The notes under the pieces were generated by a model. That model worked only from the letters and a program-made list of their open reading frames with translations. It was not told the origin of the DNA and searched no databases. 7,439 nucleotides of DNA from Acetobacterium sp. (lineage in GTDB: Bacteria; Bacillota; Clostridia; Eubacteriales; Eubacteriaceae), in NCBI GenBank assembly GCA_022013395.1, contig JAKLQL010000089.1, positions 1 through 7,439 on the forward strand. Direction: 5' to 3'. Both the position numbers and the translations under genes were made by a program. This document shows, in pieces, positions 1 through 6,320 of this stretch (positions are counted from its first letter, which is position 1; the number at the start of each line of letters is the position of its first letter).

Positions 1-173
1 GAAAAACGTTTATAAAATCCAGCCACCGATTCCAAAAGAACTGTTTTACCTGATCCGGTTCTTCCTAAAACTGCAAATATTTCTTGTTCGCAAATGTCCA
101 AATTAATATTAGAAAGTTTAAATGTGCCTAATTGAATCGAATATTTTTTGATTTCAACCATTAAATTGCTCAT
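1..173 (-). CDS. ABC transporter ATP-binding protein, N-terminal part (molybdate/tungstate-type)
   Basis: This is the first 57 codons of a cytoplasmic ABC ATPase; the rest lies beyond the left edge. I translated it by hand from ATG at 173. It begins MSNLMVEIKK and carries a clear Walker A motif, GRTGSGKT, at residues 37-44, preceded by the usual strand (EIFAVL). The start overlaps the permease stop as ATGA (170-173), and an AGGATGTGA Shine-Dalgarno lies inside the permease end, about 7 nt ahead, which supports this start over the in-frame ATG at 161. By position it should power the permease and binding protein upstream. Walker B, the signature motif and any C-terminal TOBE/Mop regulatory domain cannot be seen, so whether this is a ModC/WtpC-like protein is inferred from its neighbours only. 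Confidence 0.9.
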   Translation of the reverse strand, partial: MSNLMVEIKKYSIQLGTFKLSNINLDICEQEIFAVLGRTGSGKTVLLESVAGFYKRF

Positions 174-991
174 GCGTTCACATCCTTCATCCGGCTTTCC
201 TGCTTATTTTTACGGCCTATCCAGCTGGTTAAAAAAAGTGATACCATTGAAATAATAAGAATGACCGTAGCAGATGCCATTGCGGCACCTATATCTCCAG
301 TTGCCAAATTCAAATAGATTGATGTGGTCAAAGTTTCCGTTTTCATTCGTGTCGCCCCCACTAGCATTAAGGTCGCGCCAAATTCGCCTAACCCCCGTGA
401 CCACGTCAGAATAATCGTTGTTATGATCGCATTTCTGGCTAAGGGTAATGTGATGGTGATGAATCGCTCCCATTTTGTCGCCCCCAGACTTCCTGAAATG
501 AACTCCAAACGCTCATCAACCTCCTGAAACGCGGTACGAATAAAACGAATCGCAAAGGGCAAATTGACAACCATTTGGGCCAATATGATACCGTTTTTGT
601 CGAAGACAACCCGAAATCCCATACTTTTAAGCGCTTTACCAAAGTCCGAAGAAAAAATAATCAGGAGACTCAATCCTAAAACTAAATAGGGCATGGACAG
701 CGGCAGTTCAATAATAATTTGACAGACTCGTTTAAATGGAAAAGCGGTCCGGGACAGTGCATAAGCGGTTGGTATAGCCAGAAATATACAGATGACGGTG
801 GAAATACTTGCTGTATATAAACTTAGCTTAATTGAAAACCACACCTCTTCTGACTGAAACGCCTCTCCCAGATATGGTAATCCTTTTAATACGATTGACA
901 AGATCAATGTTGATGTAAAGATAATAATAATGACGGTAATGATGATTGCAACTATTTCAAAAAAATCAAAGCCGGAAAGTCGTTCTTTCAT
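170..991 (-). CDS. Molybdate/tungstate-type ABC transporter permease (ModB/WtpB-like)
   Basis: This 273-residue integral membrane protein forms the channel of an anion ABC importer. It shows about six hydrophobic segments, the first at residues 12-35. The cytoplasmic EAA-type coupling loop, which contacts the ATPase, lies around residues 163-183 (FISGSLGATKWERFITITLP). The strongest family marker is SRGLGEFGATLM at 198-209, followed by a KTETLTTSIYLNLATGD segment at 217-233; this pattern is characteristic of ModB, WtpB and TupB-type permeases. Length is normal for the family. The gene begins 8 nt after the binding-protein stop with no convincing Shine-Dalgarno of its own, so it is probably translationally coupled. 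It ends in an ATGA overlap with the ATPase gene. Molybdate, tungstate or a related oxyanion is likely from the family; sequence alone cannot choose between them. Confidence 0.9.
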   Translation of the reverse strand: MKERLSGFDFFEIVAIIITVIIIIFTSTLILSIVLKGLPYLGEAFQSEEVWFSIKLSLYTASISTVICIFLAIPTAYALSRTAFPFKRVCQIIIELPLSMPYLVLGLSLLIIFSSDFGKALKSMGFRVVFDKNGIILAQMVVNLPFAIRFIRTAFQEVDERLEFISGSLGATKWERFITITLPLARNAIITTIILTWSRGLGEFGATLMLVGATRMKTETLTTSIYLNLATGDIGAAMASATVILIISMVSLFLTSWIGRKNKQESRMKDVNA

Positions 992-999
992 ACTACAAT

Positions 1000-1794
1000 T
1001 TAGTTGAGCAATTCATATCCATTGCTTTTCCAGATATTTTTTGCCGCATCCGTATCTAAAAATGCCATTAATGCGGTCAGCGCTTCGGTATTTTTACTGC
1101 TGCTTAGTTTAGCCGCTGGAACCGTTTTTACATAAGCATTCAAGTCGGTTGTATTGACAATTTCTGCATTGGTAGCTGGTACATTTTCTTTCCAGTTAAT
1201 AATCGCATTGCATTCGTCAACTGCCAGGGCATTGGCAATTTCAGGTGCAGTCGCTGCTCTTGCCACGACATTTACACTGTTTAAAATCCCCAGATCTGAC
1301 AGCGCTTTATTGGCAATTTTACCGATTGGTGTCGCATCTGCATCCCCCAGAACAACTTCGACACCTTCCTTGGTCAAATCATTTAAGCCGGTAATCCCCA
1401 GAGGGTTACCACTTTTTACTGCTAATACCGGAATATGTTTGACCAGATCTTTACTTTCTGTTACCTTATCTTTGACCGGTGTAAGCTCATCGGTAGAACC
1501 CGCAACAAATAGGTCACCTTCTCCGGTTGTTTGGATTTGATTCTGGATTTGAGCTGCATTGGCATAGACGACTTGCACATCACATCCTGTTTCCTCTTTA
1601 AATTGATCTGCAATTGCCCCAAATGGTTTCGTCATGCCTGCTCCGCAATAAATAAACAGAGTTTGACCTGCAAGACTTTGTTGCTGATCGTTTTTTACCT
1701 CAGCATCTTTAGACGTGGTGCTGCAACCTGATGCCAAACTGAGTATTGTTCCAATTACCAATAATACGACTAACAAATTCTTAAACTTTTTCAT
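1000..1794 (-). CDS. Lipoprotein substrate-binding protein of a molybdate/tungstate-type ABC importer (ModA-like)
   Basis: This 264-residue protein is the extracytoplasmic binding component of the importer encoded downstream. Residues 1-23 form a lipoprotein signal peptide (basic start, hydrophobic LLVVLLVIGTILSL, lipobox ASGC), with Cys24 as the predicted lipid anchor. The mature part follows the ModA superfamily plan: TLFIYCGAGMTKPF at 45-58, FKEETGCDVQVVYANAAQIQNQI at 65-87, GDLFVAGS at 93-100 and a GDADATPIGKIANKAL segment at 150-165. The anion-loop serines of classical ModA (as in an AASL-type first loop and a GSSG-type second loop) are not present; the loops read CGAG and NAAQ. This resembles a divergent ModA-like branch, so molybdate or tungstate is probable rather than certain. 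The start is supported by an AAAGGAA Shine-Dalgarno about 7 nt upstream, and a strong promoter lies 58 nt ahead. Confidence 0.88.
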   Translation of the reverse strand: MKKFKNLLVVLLVIGTILSLASGCSTTSKDAEVKNDQQQSLAGQTLFIYCGAGMTKPFGAIADQFKEETGCDVQVVYANAAQIQNQIQTTGEGDLFVAGSTDELTPVKDKVTESKDLVKHIPVLAVKSGNPLGITGLNDLTKEGVEVVLGDADATPIGKIANKALSDLGILNSVNVVARAATAPEIANALAVDECNAIINWKENVPATNAEIVNTTDLNAYVKTVPAAKLSSSKNTEALTALMAFLDTDAAKNIWKSNGYELLN

Positions 1795-1849
1795 TCAATT
1801 TTCCTTTCCATCTCTTTTAGTGTTGTTTCGCCATGTTTTGATTTGTTTT

Positions 1850-1882
1850 GTATTATATAATACGTTATTGTCATATGTCAAG
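1850..1882. promoter_or_regulatory. Candidate operator: palindromes over the -10 and -35 of the ABC operon
   Basis: A perfect 14-bp palindrome, GTATTATATAATAC, covers the -10 box (1850-1863). A second near-palindrome, TTGACATATGACAA on the minus strand (1868-1881, 12 of 14 positions symmetrical), covers the -35 box. Such placement is typical for a repressor that blocks RNA polymerase. In other bacteria molybdate transport operons are repressed by ModE with molybdate, but I cannot match these sites to a ModE consensus with confidence. AT-rich promoters form palindromes by chance fairly easily, so the operator call is tentative. Confidence 0.35.
1852..1881 (-). promoter_or_regulatory. Strong sigma-70/sigma-A promoter of the ModA-like ABC operon
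   Basis: Reading on the minus strand, a perfect TTGACA (-35, at 1876-1881) is separated by 18 nt from a perfect TATAAT (-10, at 1852-1857). The expected start of transcription is around 1845, giving a leader of about 50 nt before the ATG at 1794. There is no competing gene between this site and the binding-protein start. Both hexamers match the consensus exactly, which suggests a strong basal promoter that would need repression to be controlled. Confidence 0.85.
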
Positions 1883-2138
1883 TATTCGTCAAACAAATAG
1901 CAAATTCCCATCGAAGCGGATATCGAAAGGCTGATGAAAAATGCCCTCTGCAGTCGACTCCCCTGCTTATTATGAATACTTATATTCATTGGATATTCTG
2001 AACAAACAATTTGAGACCATCGGCTTACTTCAGTACCTTTCTGTCGTCGGAAACGCCCTTACTTACAGCTTCTCTTCACAAGTATTCAGGTAACAGGTCT
2101 TTTTTTAGACCATTAGCGCGGCAATATGCCTCGTAAAC
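1882..2138. other. Non-coding intergenic stretch with nested inverted repeats
   Basis: No convincing gene lies between the cobalt operon terminator and the ABC operon promoter. The longest open frame here (64 codons, minus strand) runs through the promoter and looks like chance. The stretch contains a 6-bp perfect hairpin at 1973-1988 (TGAATA/TATTCA). Further left-to-right, plus-strand GAGACC (2013-2018) is complementary to GGTCTT (2096-2101), TACCT (2034-2038) to AGGTA (2088-2092) and TACTT (2060-2064) to AAGTA (2080-2084). A run of seven T follows at 2100-2106. The segment GGTCT/AGACC at 2096-2111 can also form a local hairpin. I do not recognise a known RNA family. Confidence 0.4.
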
Positions 2139-2168
2139 AAAAAAAGAATCAACCAATTAGTTGATTCT
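2139..2168 (-). terminator. Rho-independent terminator of the cobalt operon
   Basis: On the minus strand a perfect 9-bp stem, AGAATCAAC (2160-2168) with GTTGATTCT (2145-2153), encloses a 6-nt loop and runs straight into a T-tract (2139-2145 as A on the plus strand). It lies about 105 nt beyond the stop of the EamA-type transporter gene, with no other gene between. It is the natural end of the riboswitch-led transcript. Confidence 0.85.
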
Positions 2169-2272
2169 GACGATTGCGAAATGTCTAAACGCCATTTGTT
2201 AGCTTGATCTTATGAAATAGAATTATTTTGCTAAAATCCCTTACTATTACAATTATAACCCCAAAAGAACAA

Positions 2273-3316
2273 TCAGTGAACATGACGATGATGACTATCC
2301 GGAAGGTGTCCATGTTTATGCTTCATATGTTGATGAGTATGGACATGACAATGTTCACTGATAACCAAAGAATGATCATCGTGCTTATGGTGATCATCCT
2401 CATGCGTGTGTTTGTGCTCATGGGTTTCATCACCATGAATATGGGCATGTTCATGGTTTTCAGATAAGGCCAGCCAACTCCCCAACACCATAATTCCCAA
2501 AGCAATAAGAAAGGAAATCGTAATTGGTTCTTTCAAAACCAGCCAGGAAATCAGCACGCCGATAAAAGGTGCAGCTGCATAATAGGCACTGGTCCGGGCT
2601 GCCCCTAACCCCCGCTGTGCTTTTACATAGAAGTAAATACTGAGCCCATAGGCGGCAAAACCCAGAGCCATCGCCGAAATAATCGACAACAGTGATCCTG
2701 ATAACTCGCCCCAGATAGACGCAATCAATAACGCCCCCATTCCCGAACCGAAACCTTTTAGAATTACAATCTGAAGTGGATCTTTCAGTGATATCTTTCG
2801 CGTACAATTATTTTCTAATCCCCAGCACAAACAGGAAAGTATAATTAAAACTGACCCGATGGATAAACTGATTGTCGCCGCATCGGTAACGGTTAGCAGA
2901 ATGCTTGCCAAAGAAATAAAACCGATGGCAATCCAAAGCCGTTTTCCGATGGCCTCTTTAAAAATGATCATGGCGATAATGGAAGTCGCTGCGATTTCGA
3001 AGGTTCCCAACAACGCTGCCGTACTGGAATTGGATATGCTGATGCCAAACAGCAAAAAAATCGGTGCAACAATATCCAGCAATATCATTAGAATAACATA
3101 GGGCGTCTCTTTTTTTGTCAGTCTGGCTTCTTTTGCTTCGATTTTGCGATTTTTATTAAAAAAGGTCAGCAGCGTCATCCCGATTCCTGCCCCAAGATAC
3201 AGTAATGCAGCTAAAAAAAGCGGGTTTAGTTCATTGATCAGCAGTTTGGAGAATGGCGCATTAAACCCAAACAACATCGCCGCCAGGAGTGCATACAAAG
3301 CGGAGTAATTCTTCAT
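2273..3316 (-). CDS. DMT/EamA-family transporter with histidine-rich C-terminal tail
   Basis: This membrane protein of 347 residues has about ten hydrophobic segments arranged as two EamA repeats (roughly residues 5-140 and 150-285), the plan of drug/metabolite transporters. Residues 286-347 form a hydrophilic tail with 24 histidines in 62 positions, in HxH and HH patterns mixed with Asp/Glu and one Cys, which should bind divalent metals such as Co, Ni or Zn. I prefer ATG at 3316 to an in-frame GTG at 3325 because AGGATGTGAT sits at good spacing for the ATG but only 1 nt from the GTG. The gene follows cbiN by 54 nt with no terminator seen, so it probably belongs to the cobalamin-controlled unit. 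The transported substrate and direction are unknown; a metal-related role is inferred from tail and context. DMT proteins with His-rich tails are known, but their function is not settled. Confidence 0.88.
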   Translation of the reverse strand: MKNYSALYALLAAMLFGFNAPFSKLLINELNPLFLAALLYLGAGIGMTLLTFFNKNRKIEAKEARLTKKETPYVILMILLDIVAPIFLLFGISISNSSTAALLGTFEIAATSIIAMIIFKEAIGKRLWIAIGFISLASILLTVTDAATISLSIGSVLIILSCLCWGLENNCTRKISLKDPLQIVILKGFGSGMGALLIASIWGELSGSLLSIISAMALGFAAYGLSIYFYVKAQRGLGAARTSAYYAAAPFIGVLISWLVLKEPITISFLIALGIMVLGSWLALSENHEHAHIHGDETHEHKHTHEDDHHKHDDHSLVISEHCHVHTHQHMKHKHGHLPDSHHRHVH

Positions 3317-3370
3317 TCTTATCACATCCTATTTTTTATAATCAATTTTTTATTAATTTATTACCCCAAA

Positions 3371-3694
3371 TTATTTGGCATTATCCAATCGGTCTTCTTT
3401 TTTCTTGCGTTCCACGAACCGTCCCATTACAAAAGCAATGATGCCCACGCCGATCCCGGTCTGTACACAAAAGATCAGGCTTTCAATTTCACCTGGCAGT
3501 TCGCCGCCAATGGCTGTTTCCATAATTGGCGTAAACCATGGCTCATACTCAGAACCGGTAATCTCCGAAATGGCCACGCTTCCAGCATCGTCTGAACCAC
3601 CAAATTCAGCACCTTTTAACATAAATAATGGAACAACTGCAATTAACACAACAACCAATAAAAGACCAATAACTGTTTTCTTTGTTTTTGACAT
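3371..3694 (-). CDS. cbiN: Cobalt ECF transporter small subunit CbiN
   Basis: CbiN is the small accessory membrane protein of the cobalt ECF importer and works with CbiM in metal loading. The 107 residues show the family plan: a first membrane helix (7-26), an extracytoplasmic loop and a second helix (about 74-91), ending in a basic tail. The loop carries the family pattern FGGSDDA (31-37), EYEPWFTPI (49-57) and LPGEIESLIFCVQTG (66-80). Its ATG overlaps the cbiM stop as TAATG, with a strong GGAGGTGT Shine-Dalgarno inside the end of cbiM, so the start is secure. The EPWF and E-SLIFC segments are what I rely on to separate it from unrelated two-helix proteins. Confidence 0.95.
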   Translation of the reverse strand: MSKTKKTVIGLLLVVVLIAVVPLFMLKGAEFGGSDDAGSVAISEITGSEYEPWFTPIMETAIGGELPGEIESLIFCVQTGIGVGIIAFVMGRFVERKKKEDRLDNAK

Positions 3695-4458
3695 TATTTT
3701 ACACCTCCCGCTAAATATCCAAGCTCTGCAAGTTCTGATGATGCATAGGTTTCTAGTCCAATAATGATCACAACGGTCAAAATCCCTTCGATAATGGCCA
3801 GTGGCAATTGTGTTGGCGCAAACACCAGCAGAAATTTTACCACCGAGGCTTCAATCCCACCACTTTCAGAAGGATAAGCCATTGCCAACTGAAAGGCGGT
3901 GACACAATAAGTGAATAAATCACCGATGGCAGCTGCAAGAAAAACGCCCAGATGTTTATTAACCTTTATCTTTTTACACAAAACAAAGATGCCATAGGTT
4001 ACAAATGGACCGGCAATTGCCATCGAAAAAGTATTGGCTCCTAAGGTAGTCAGTCCACCGTGAGCTAGCAGAATTGCCTGGAAAATGAGTACAATGATTC
4101 CCAAAATACTGACTGCCGTTGGTCCAAAAAGAATGGCCCCCAGCCCAGTCCCCGTCATATGCGAACAACTGCCGGTCACCGAGGGTATTTTTAAAGATGA
4201 TAATACAAAAACATAGGCACCTGCCATTGCCAACAAGGTAATGGTTTTCGGATTCTCCTTGAGTGTTTTTCTAATGGATAGGTAACCAGCGATTAAAAAC
4301 GGGATACAAATCACGCCCCAGGCAATGCAGAAACCGGCTGGCAAATAACCTTCCATAATGTGCATCGCGTTGGCCACCGGGGTTAGCCCAAATACCAAAG
4401 CAATAGCGGCAGCAATGGCAACAAATCTTTTTTCTCTGATGTTCATACTTTTGTTCAT
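3694..4458 (-). CDS. cbiM: Cobalt ECF transporter substrate-binding subunit CbiM
   Basis: CbiM is the metal-binding membrane subunit (S component) that captures Co2+ for the CbiMNQO importer. Residues 1-31 form a signal peptide ending in VANA; predicted cleavage leaves MHIMEGYLP at the new N-terminus (32-40). In this family the free Met amine and the following His (here His33) bind the metal together with a later His. The matching residue is probably His100 in GSCSHMTGTGLGA (mature position about 69). Several hydrophobic segments follow, and length (254) is normal. The start has a good AGAGGAG Shine-Dalgarno at about 8 nt. CbiM and nickel NikM are close relatives; the adjacent cbiN, cobK and the cobalamin riboswitch favour cobalt. 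Confidence 0.95.
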   Translation of the reverse strand: MNKSMNIREKRFVAIAAAIALVFGLTPVANAMHIMEGYLPAGFCIAWGVICIPFLIAGYLSIRKTLKENPKTITLLAMAGAYVFVLSSLKIPSVTGSCSHMTGTGLGAILFGPTAVSILGIIVLIFQAILLAHGGLTTLGANTFSMAIAGPFVTYGIFVLCKKIKVNKHLGVFLAAAIGDLFTYCVTAFQLAMAYPSESGGIEASVVKFLLVFAPTQLPLAIIEGILTVVIIIGLETYASSELAELGYLAGGVK

Positions 4459-4506
4459 ACCTATTCTCCTCTTGTTATAAATAATTTATCTATGCTAAAG
4501 GCGTTT

Positions 4507-4528
4507 GCAAAGCGACGCTACGCTTTGC
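4507..4528 (-). repeat. Inverted repeat (hairpin) across the cbiO stop codon
   Basis: GCAAAGCG (4507-4514) and CGCTTTGC (4521-4528) form a perfect 8-bp stem with a 6-nt loop that contains the cbiO stop codon (4518-4520). There is no U-tract after it, so it is not a standard terminator. It lies at the start of the only sizeable gap among the ECF genes, between the cbiQ-cbiO pair and the cbiM-cbiN pair. It may affect mRNA stability or processing, or limit read-through between the two halves. Confidence 0.6.
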
Positions 4529-5369
4529 CTGCCGATAAAACGATGTTCATAAGTAATTCTCTTAAGGCCTGGGGTGTTGTGGGATAAGCATTCGTGTTTT
4601 CCACCATTTCTTTTTCAATCAGCATCTCATAAACATCCAGCATCGCTGGCCGTTTCAAATTTGCCTGCTCCAGAATCTCCCGGTTTTGAAAAATCTCCAA
4701 CGGCGTGCCGTCGGCAATGATCTTACCCTGATTGAAGACCATCGCCCGTTCTGCCCAACGGTAGGCAAAATCCACGTCATGGGTGGAAATCAACATGGTT
4801 TTACCTTCTGCGCCCAGCTTCTCCAGAACCTCTTCCAGCATCTGGGCATTGAGGGGATCCAGGGCCGCCGTGGGTTCGTCGAAAATAATCACCTCCGATT
4901 TCATCGCAATAACATCGGCGATGGTCACTCGTTTTTTTTCGCCGCCGCTTAAATAATGGGGCGGTCGATCCTTAAAATCCAGAATATTCATAGTGGTCAG
5001 GGCCTCGTCAACCCGCTGGATGACTTCTGCTTTTGGCAATTTTAAATTCATCGGTCCAAAACCAACCTCAGCCATTACCGTCGATGCAATAATCTGGTTG
5101 TCGGCATCCTGAAAAACAATGCCGATGTTTTTTCGCAGTTCTCTGACATTCTTTTTATTGATGATGGTCCCCTGATAACTGATTTCACCATGATCAGCCT
5201 TGAGTACGCCATTGGCATTGAGAAAAAAGGTCGACTTGCCGGAGCCATTGGATCCGATCACAGCAATTTTTTCACCTTGATAAATATCCACACTGATGCC
5301 ATCCAGTGCCGGATTGCCGTTTCCATAACGATAATAAAGATTGCTGAACTTAAGTATTGGTTCTCTCAT
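4518..5369 (-). CDS. cbiO: Cobalt ECF transporter ATP-binding protein CbiO
   Basis: CbiO is the cytoplasmic ATPase that powers cobalt uptake through CbiQ. All ABC ATPase motifs are present in 283 residues: Walker A GSNGSGKS (39-46), Q-loop with Gln87 in VFQDADNQI, signature LSGGEKKR (140-147), Walker B VIIFDEP (160-166) and the switch histidine His197 in ISTHD. The FQDADNQI form of the Q-loop region is typical of ECF-type ATPases. The gene starts 3 nt after the cbiQ stop, with an AAGGG Shine-Dalgarno at the end of cbiQ, so the start is well supported. No second ATPase is present nearby, consistent with a homodimer as in other dedicated (group I) ECF systems. Confidence 0.95.
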   Translation of the reverse strand: MREPILKFSNLYYRYGNGNPALDGISVDIYQGEKIAVIGSNGSGKSTFFLNANGVLKADHGEISYQGTIINKKNVRELRKNIGIVFQDADNQIIASTVMAEVGFGPMNLKLPKAEVIQRVDEALTTMNILDFKDRPPHYLSGGEKKRVTIADVIAMKSEVIIFDEPTAALDPLNAQMLEEVLEKLGAEGKTMLISTHDVDFAYRWAERAMVFNQGKIIADGTPLEIFQNREILEQANLKRPAMLDVYEMLIEKEMVENTNAYPTTPQALRELLMNIVLSAGKA

Positions 5370-5372
5370 TGT

Positions 5373-6320
5373 TTATCCCTTCAAGTGTGTCATAATCCCA
5401 AGTAAAATCAGAAAAATTATAAAGGCGGCGCCAATGATCAGATGACGCAGCGACATCTTTTTTTCTTCCTCCAGAAAAACAAGATCGCCTTCATACCCTC
5501 TGGCTTCCATGGCAGTATAGTAGGCGTTGGCCTTTTTTAATGAAACCACCAGCATGTTGCTGGCCACACTGCCAAAAGTGTAGCAGGACGTTTTAAAATC
5601 GCAGTAGCCCTGCCGGGAATCGGCCGAATTTCGCATGTTGTTAAAAACATCCAACAAAATAAAAATATAGCGGTAAATCAGGTTCATCAGTTCAATAATC
5701 AGCTCGGGCACATGGGCTTTTCGAAGTACCCCGATGATTTCAGAAGACGGTGTTGATAAGGTCATCATGATCATGGCACTGATGGCGCCAAAAACCTTCA
5801 GCATCAAAAACGCCATTTCCTGAAGTTTCCCAACCGATGTGAACACATATCCAAAACCAATCAACAGATTAAATTGCCCCATTGGCTGGCTGGAAAAATC
5901 AATGCCGATGGCAATGGTTCCCAAAATGATAAAGGTGATCGGAATCATCAGCACTGAAATATAGGCTCCCAAGGGTATCCCACCTTTGATGACAGTCAGA
6001 TAAGCCATACTTATTATCACCACAAGGGATACCAGGGGATTGTTTAGCAGAATAACGAGCAGCAGCGTTATCAATGAAAAAATCACTTTAAAGGTCGGGT
6101 TCCAGTGTCTGATTTTAGATGCATAGGCATAAAAATCAATAGCCGAGCCCTCCCCATGTTTATGTCCGATTCGATGATGGTGTTTCCCTTGATGATGGAT
6201 CTTTTGATCCTCACCTTTATTACCAGTTTGAAAGAAACTAATCCATTTAGCTAAACTATTTTCCATCTGTAACCCAACCCTTTCAATACTTGTTTTGCTT
6301 TTGTCAATTGCCATTTTCAA
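5373..6320 (-). CDS. cbiQ: Cobalt ECF transporter transmembrane protein CbiQ with His-rich N-terminal extension
   Basis: CbiQ is the transmembrane coupling (T) protein that links CbiO to CbiM. The family core begins around IDFYAYASKIRHWNP (61-75) and continues through several hydrophobic helices (about 77-110, 117-140 and 165-190). It includes the two cytoplasmic coupling segments, LRKAHVPE (199-206) and AMEARGY (270-276), which contact the ATPase, and a final hydrophobic helix (293-311). At 315 residues it is longer than usual because of about 60 extra N-terminal residues with seven histidines between 42 and 55. The start is uncertain: TTG at 6320 overlaps the cobK stop as TTGA, ATG at 6314 lies 2 nt past it, and ATG at 6266 has a weak AAAGGG upstream. 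All three retain the His cluster. No strong Shine-Dalgarno supports the first two, so coupling to cobK translation is likely. Confidence 0.92.
   Translation of the reverse strand: MKMAIDKSKTSIERVGLQMENSLAKWISFFQTGNKGEDQKIHHQGKHHHRIGHKHGEGSAIDFYAYASKIRHWNPTFKVIFSLITLLLVILLNNPLVSLVVIISMAYLTVIKGGIPLGAYISVLMIPITFIILGTIAIGIDFSSQPMGQFNLLIGFGYVFTSVGKLQEMAFLMLKVFGAISAMIMMTLSTPSSEIIGVLRKAHVPELIIELMNLIYRYIFILLDVFNNMRNSADSRQGYCDFKTSCYTFGSVASNMLVVSLKKANAYYTAMEARGYEGDLVFLEEEKKMSLRHLIIGAAFIIFLILLGIMTHLKG

Noticed and set aside
1154..1540. 128-codon open frame on the plus strand inside the ModA-like gene
   Set aside because: It is antisense to a well-supported lipoprotein gene with clear motifs and has the composition of a shadow frame.
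1795..1989. 64-codon open frame on the minus strand just upstream of the ModA-like gene
   Set aside because: It runs through the consensus -35 and -10 boxes and the Shine-Dalgarno of the next gene, has no ribosome site of its own and resembles no known protein.
2228..2467. Met-rich open frame on the plus strand
   Set aside because: It is the mirror of the His-rich tail of the EamA gene: His codons CAT/CAC read as ATG/GTG on the other strand. No Shine-Dalgarno or family resemblance supports it.
3366..3378. Perfect palindrome CCAAATTATTTGG across the cbiN stop
   Set aside because: Six-base arms around a single base cannot form a stable RNA hairpin, no promoter hexamers flank it convincingly, and AT-rich palindromes of this size arise by chance.
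3375..3764. 129-codon open frame on the plus strand over cbiN and the end of cbiM
   Set aside because: Both genes beneath it are firmly identified in the other strand; this frame shows no recognisable motif.
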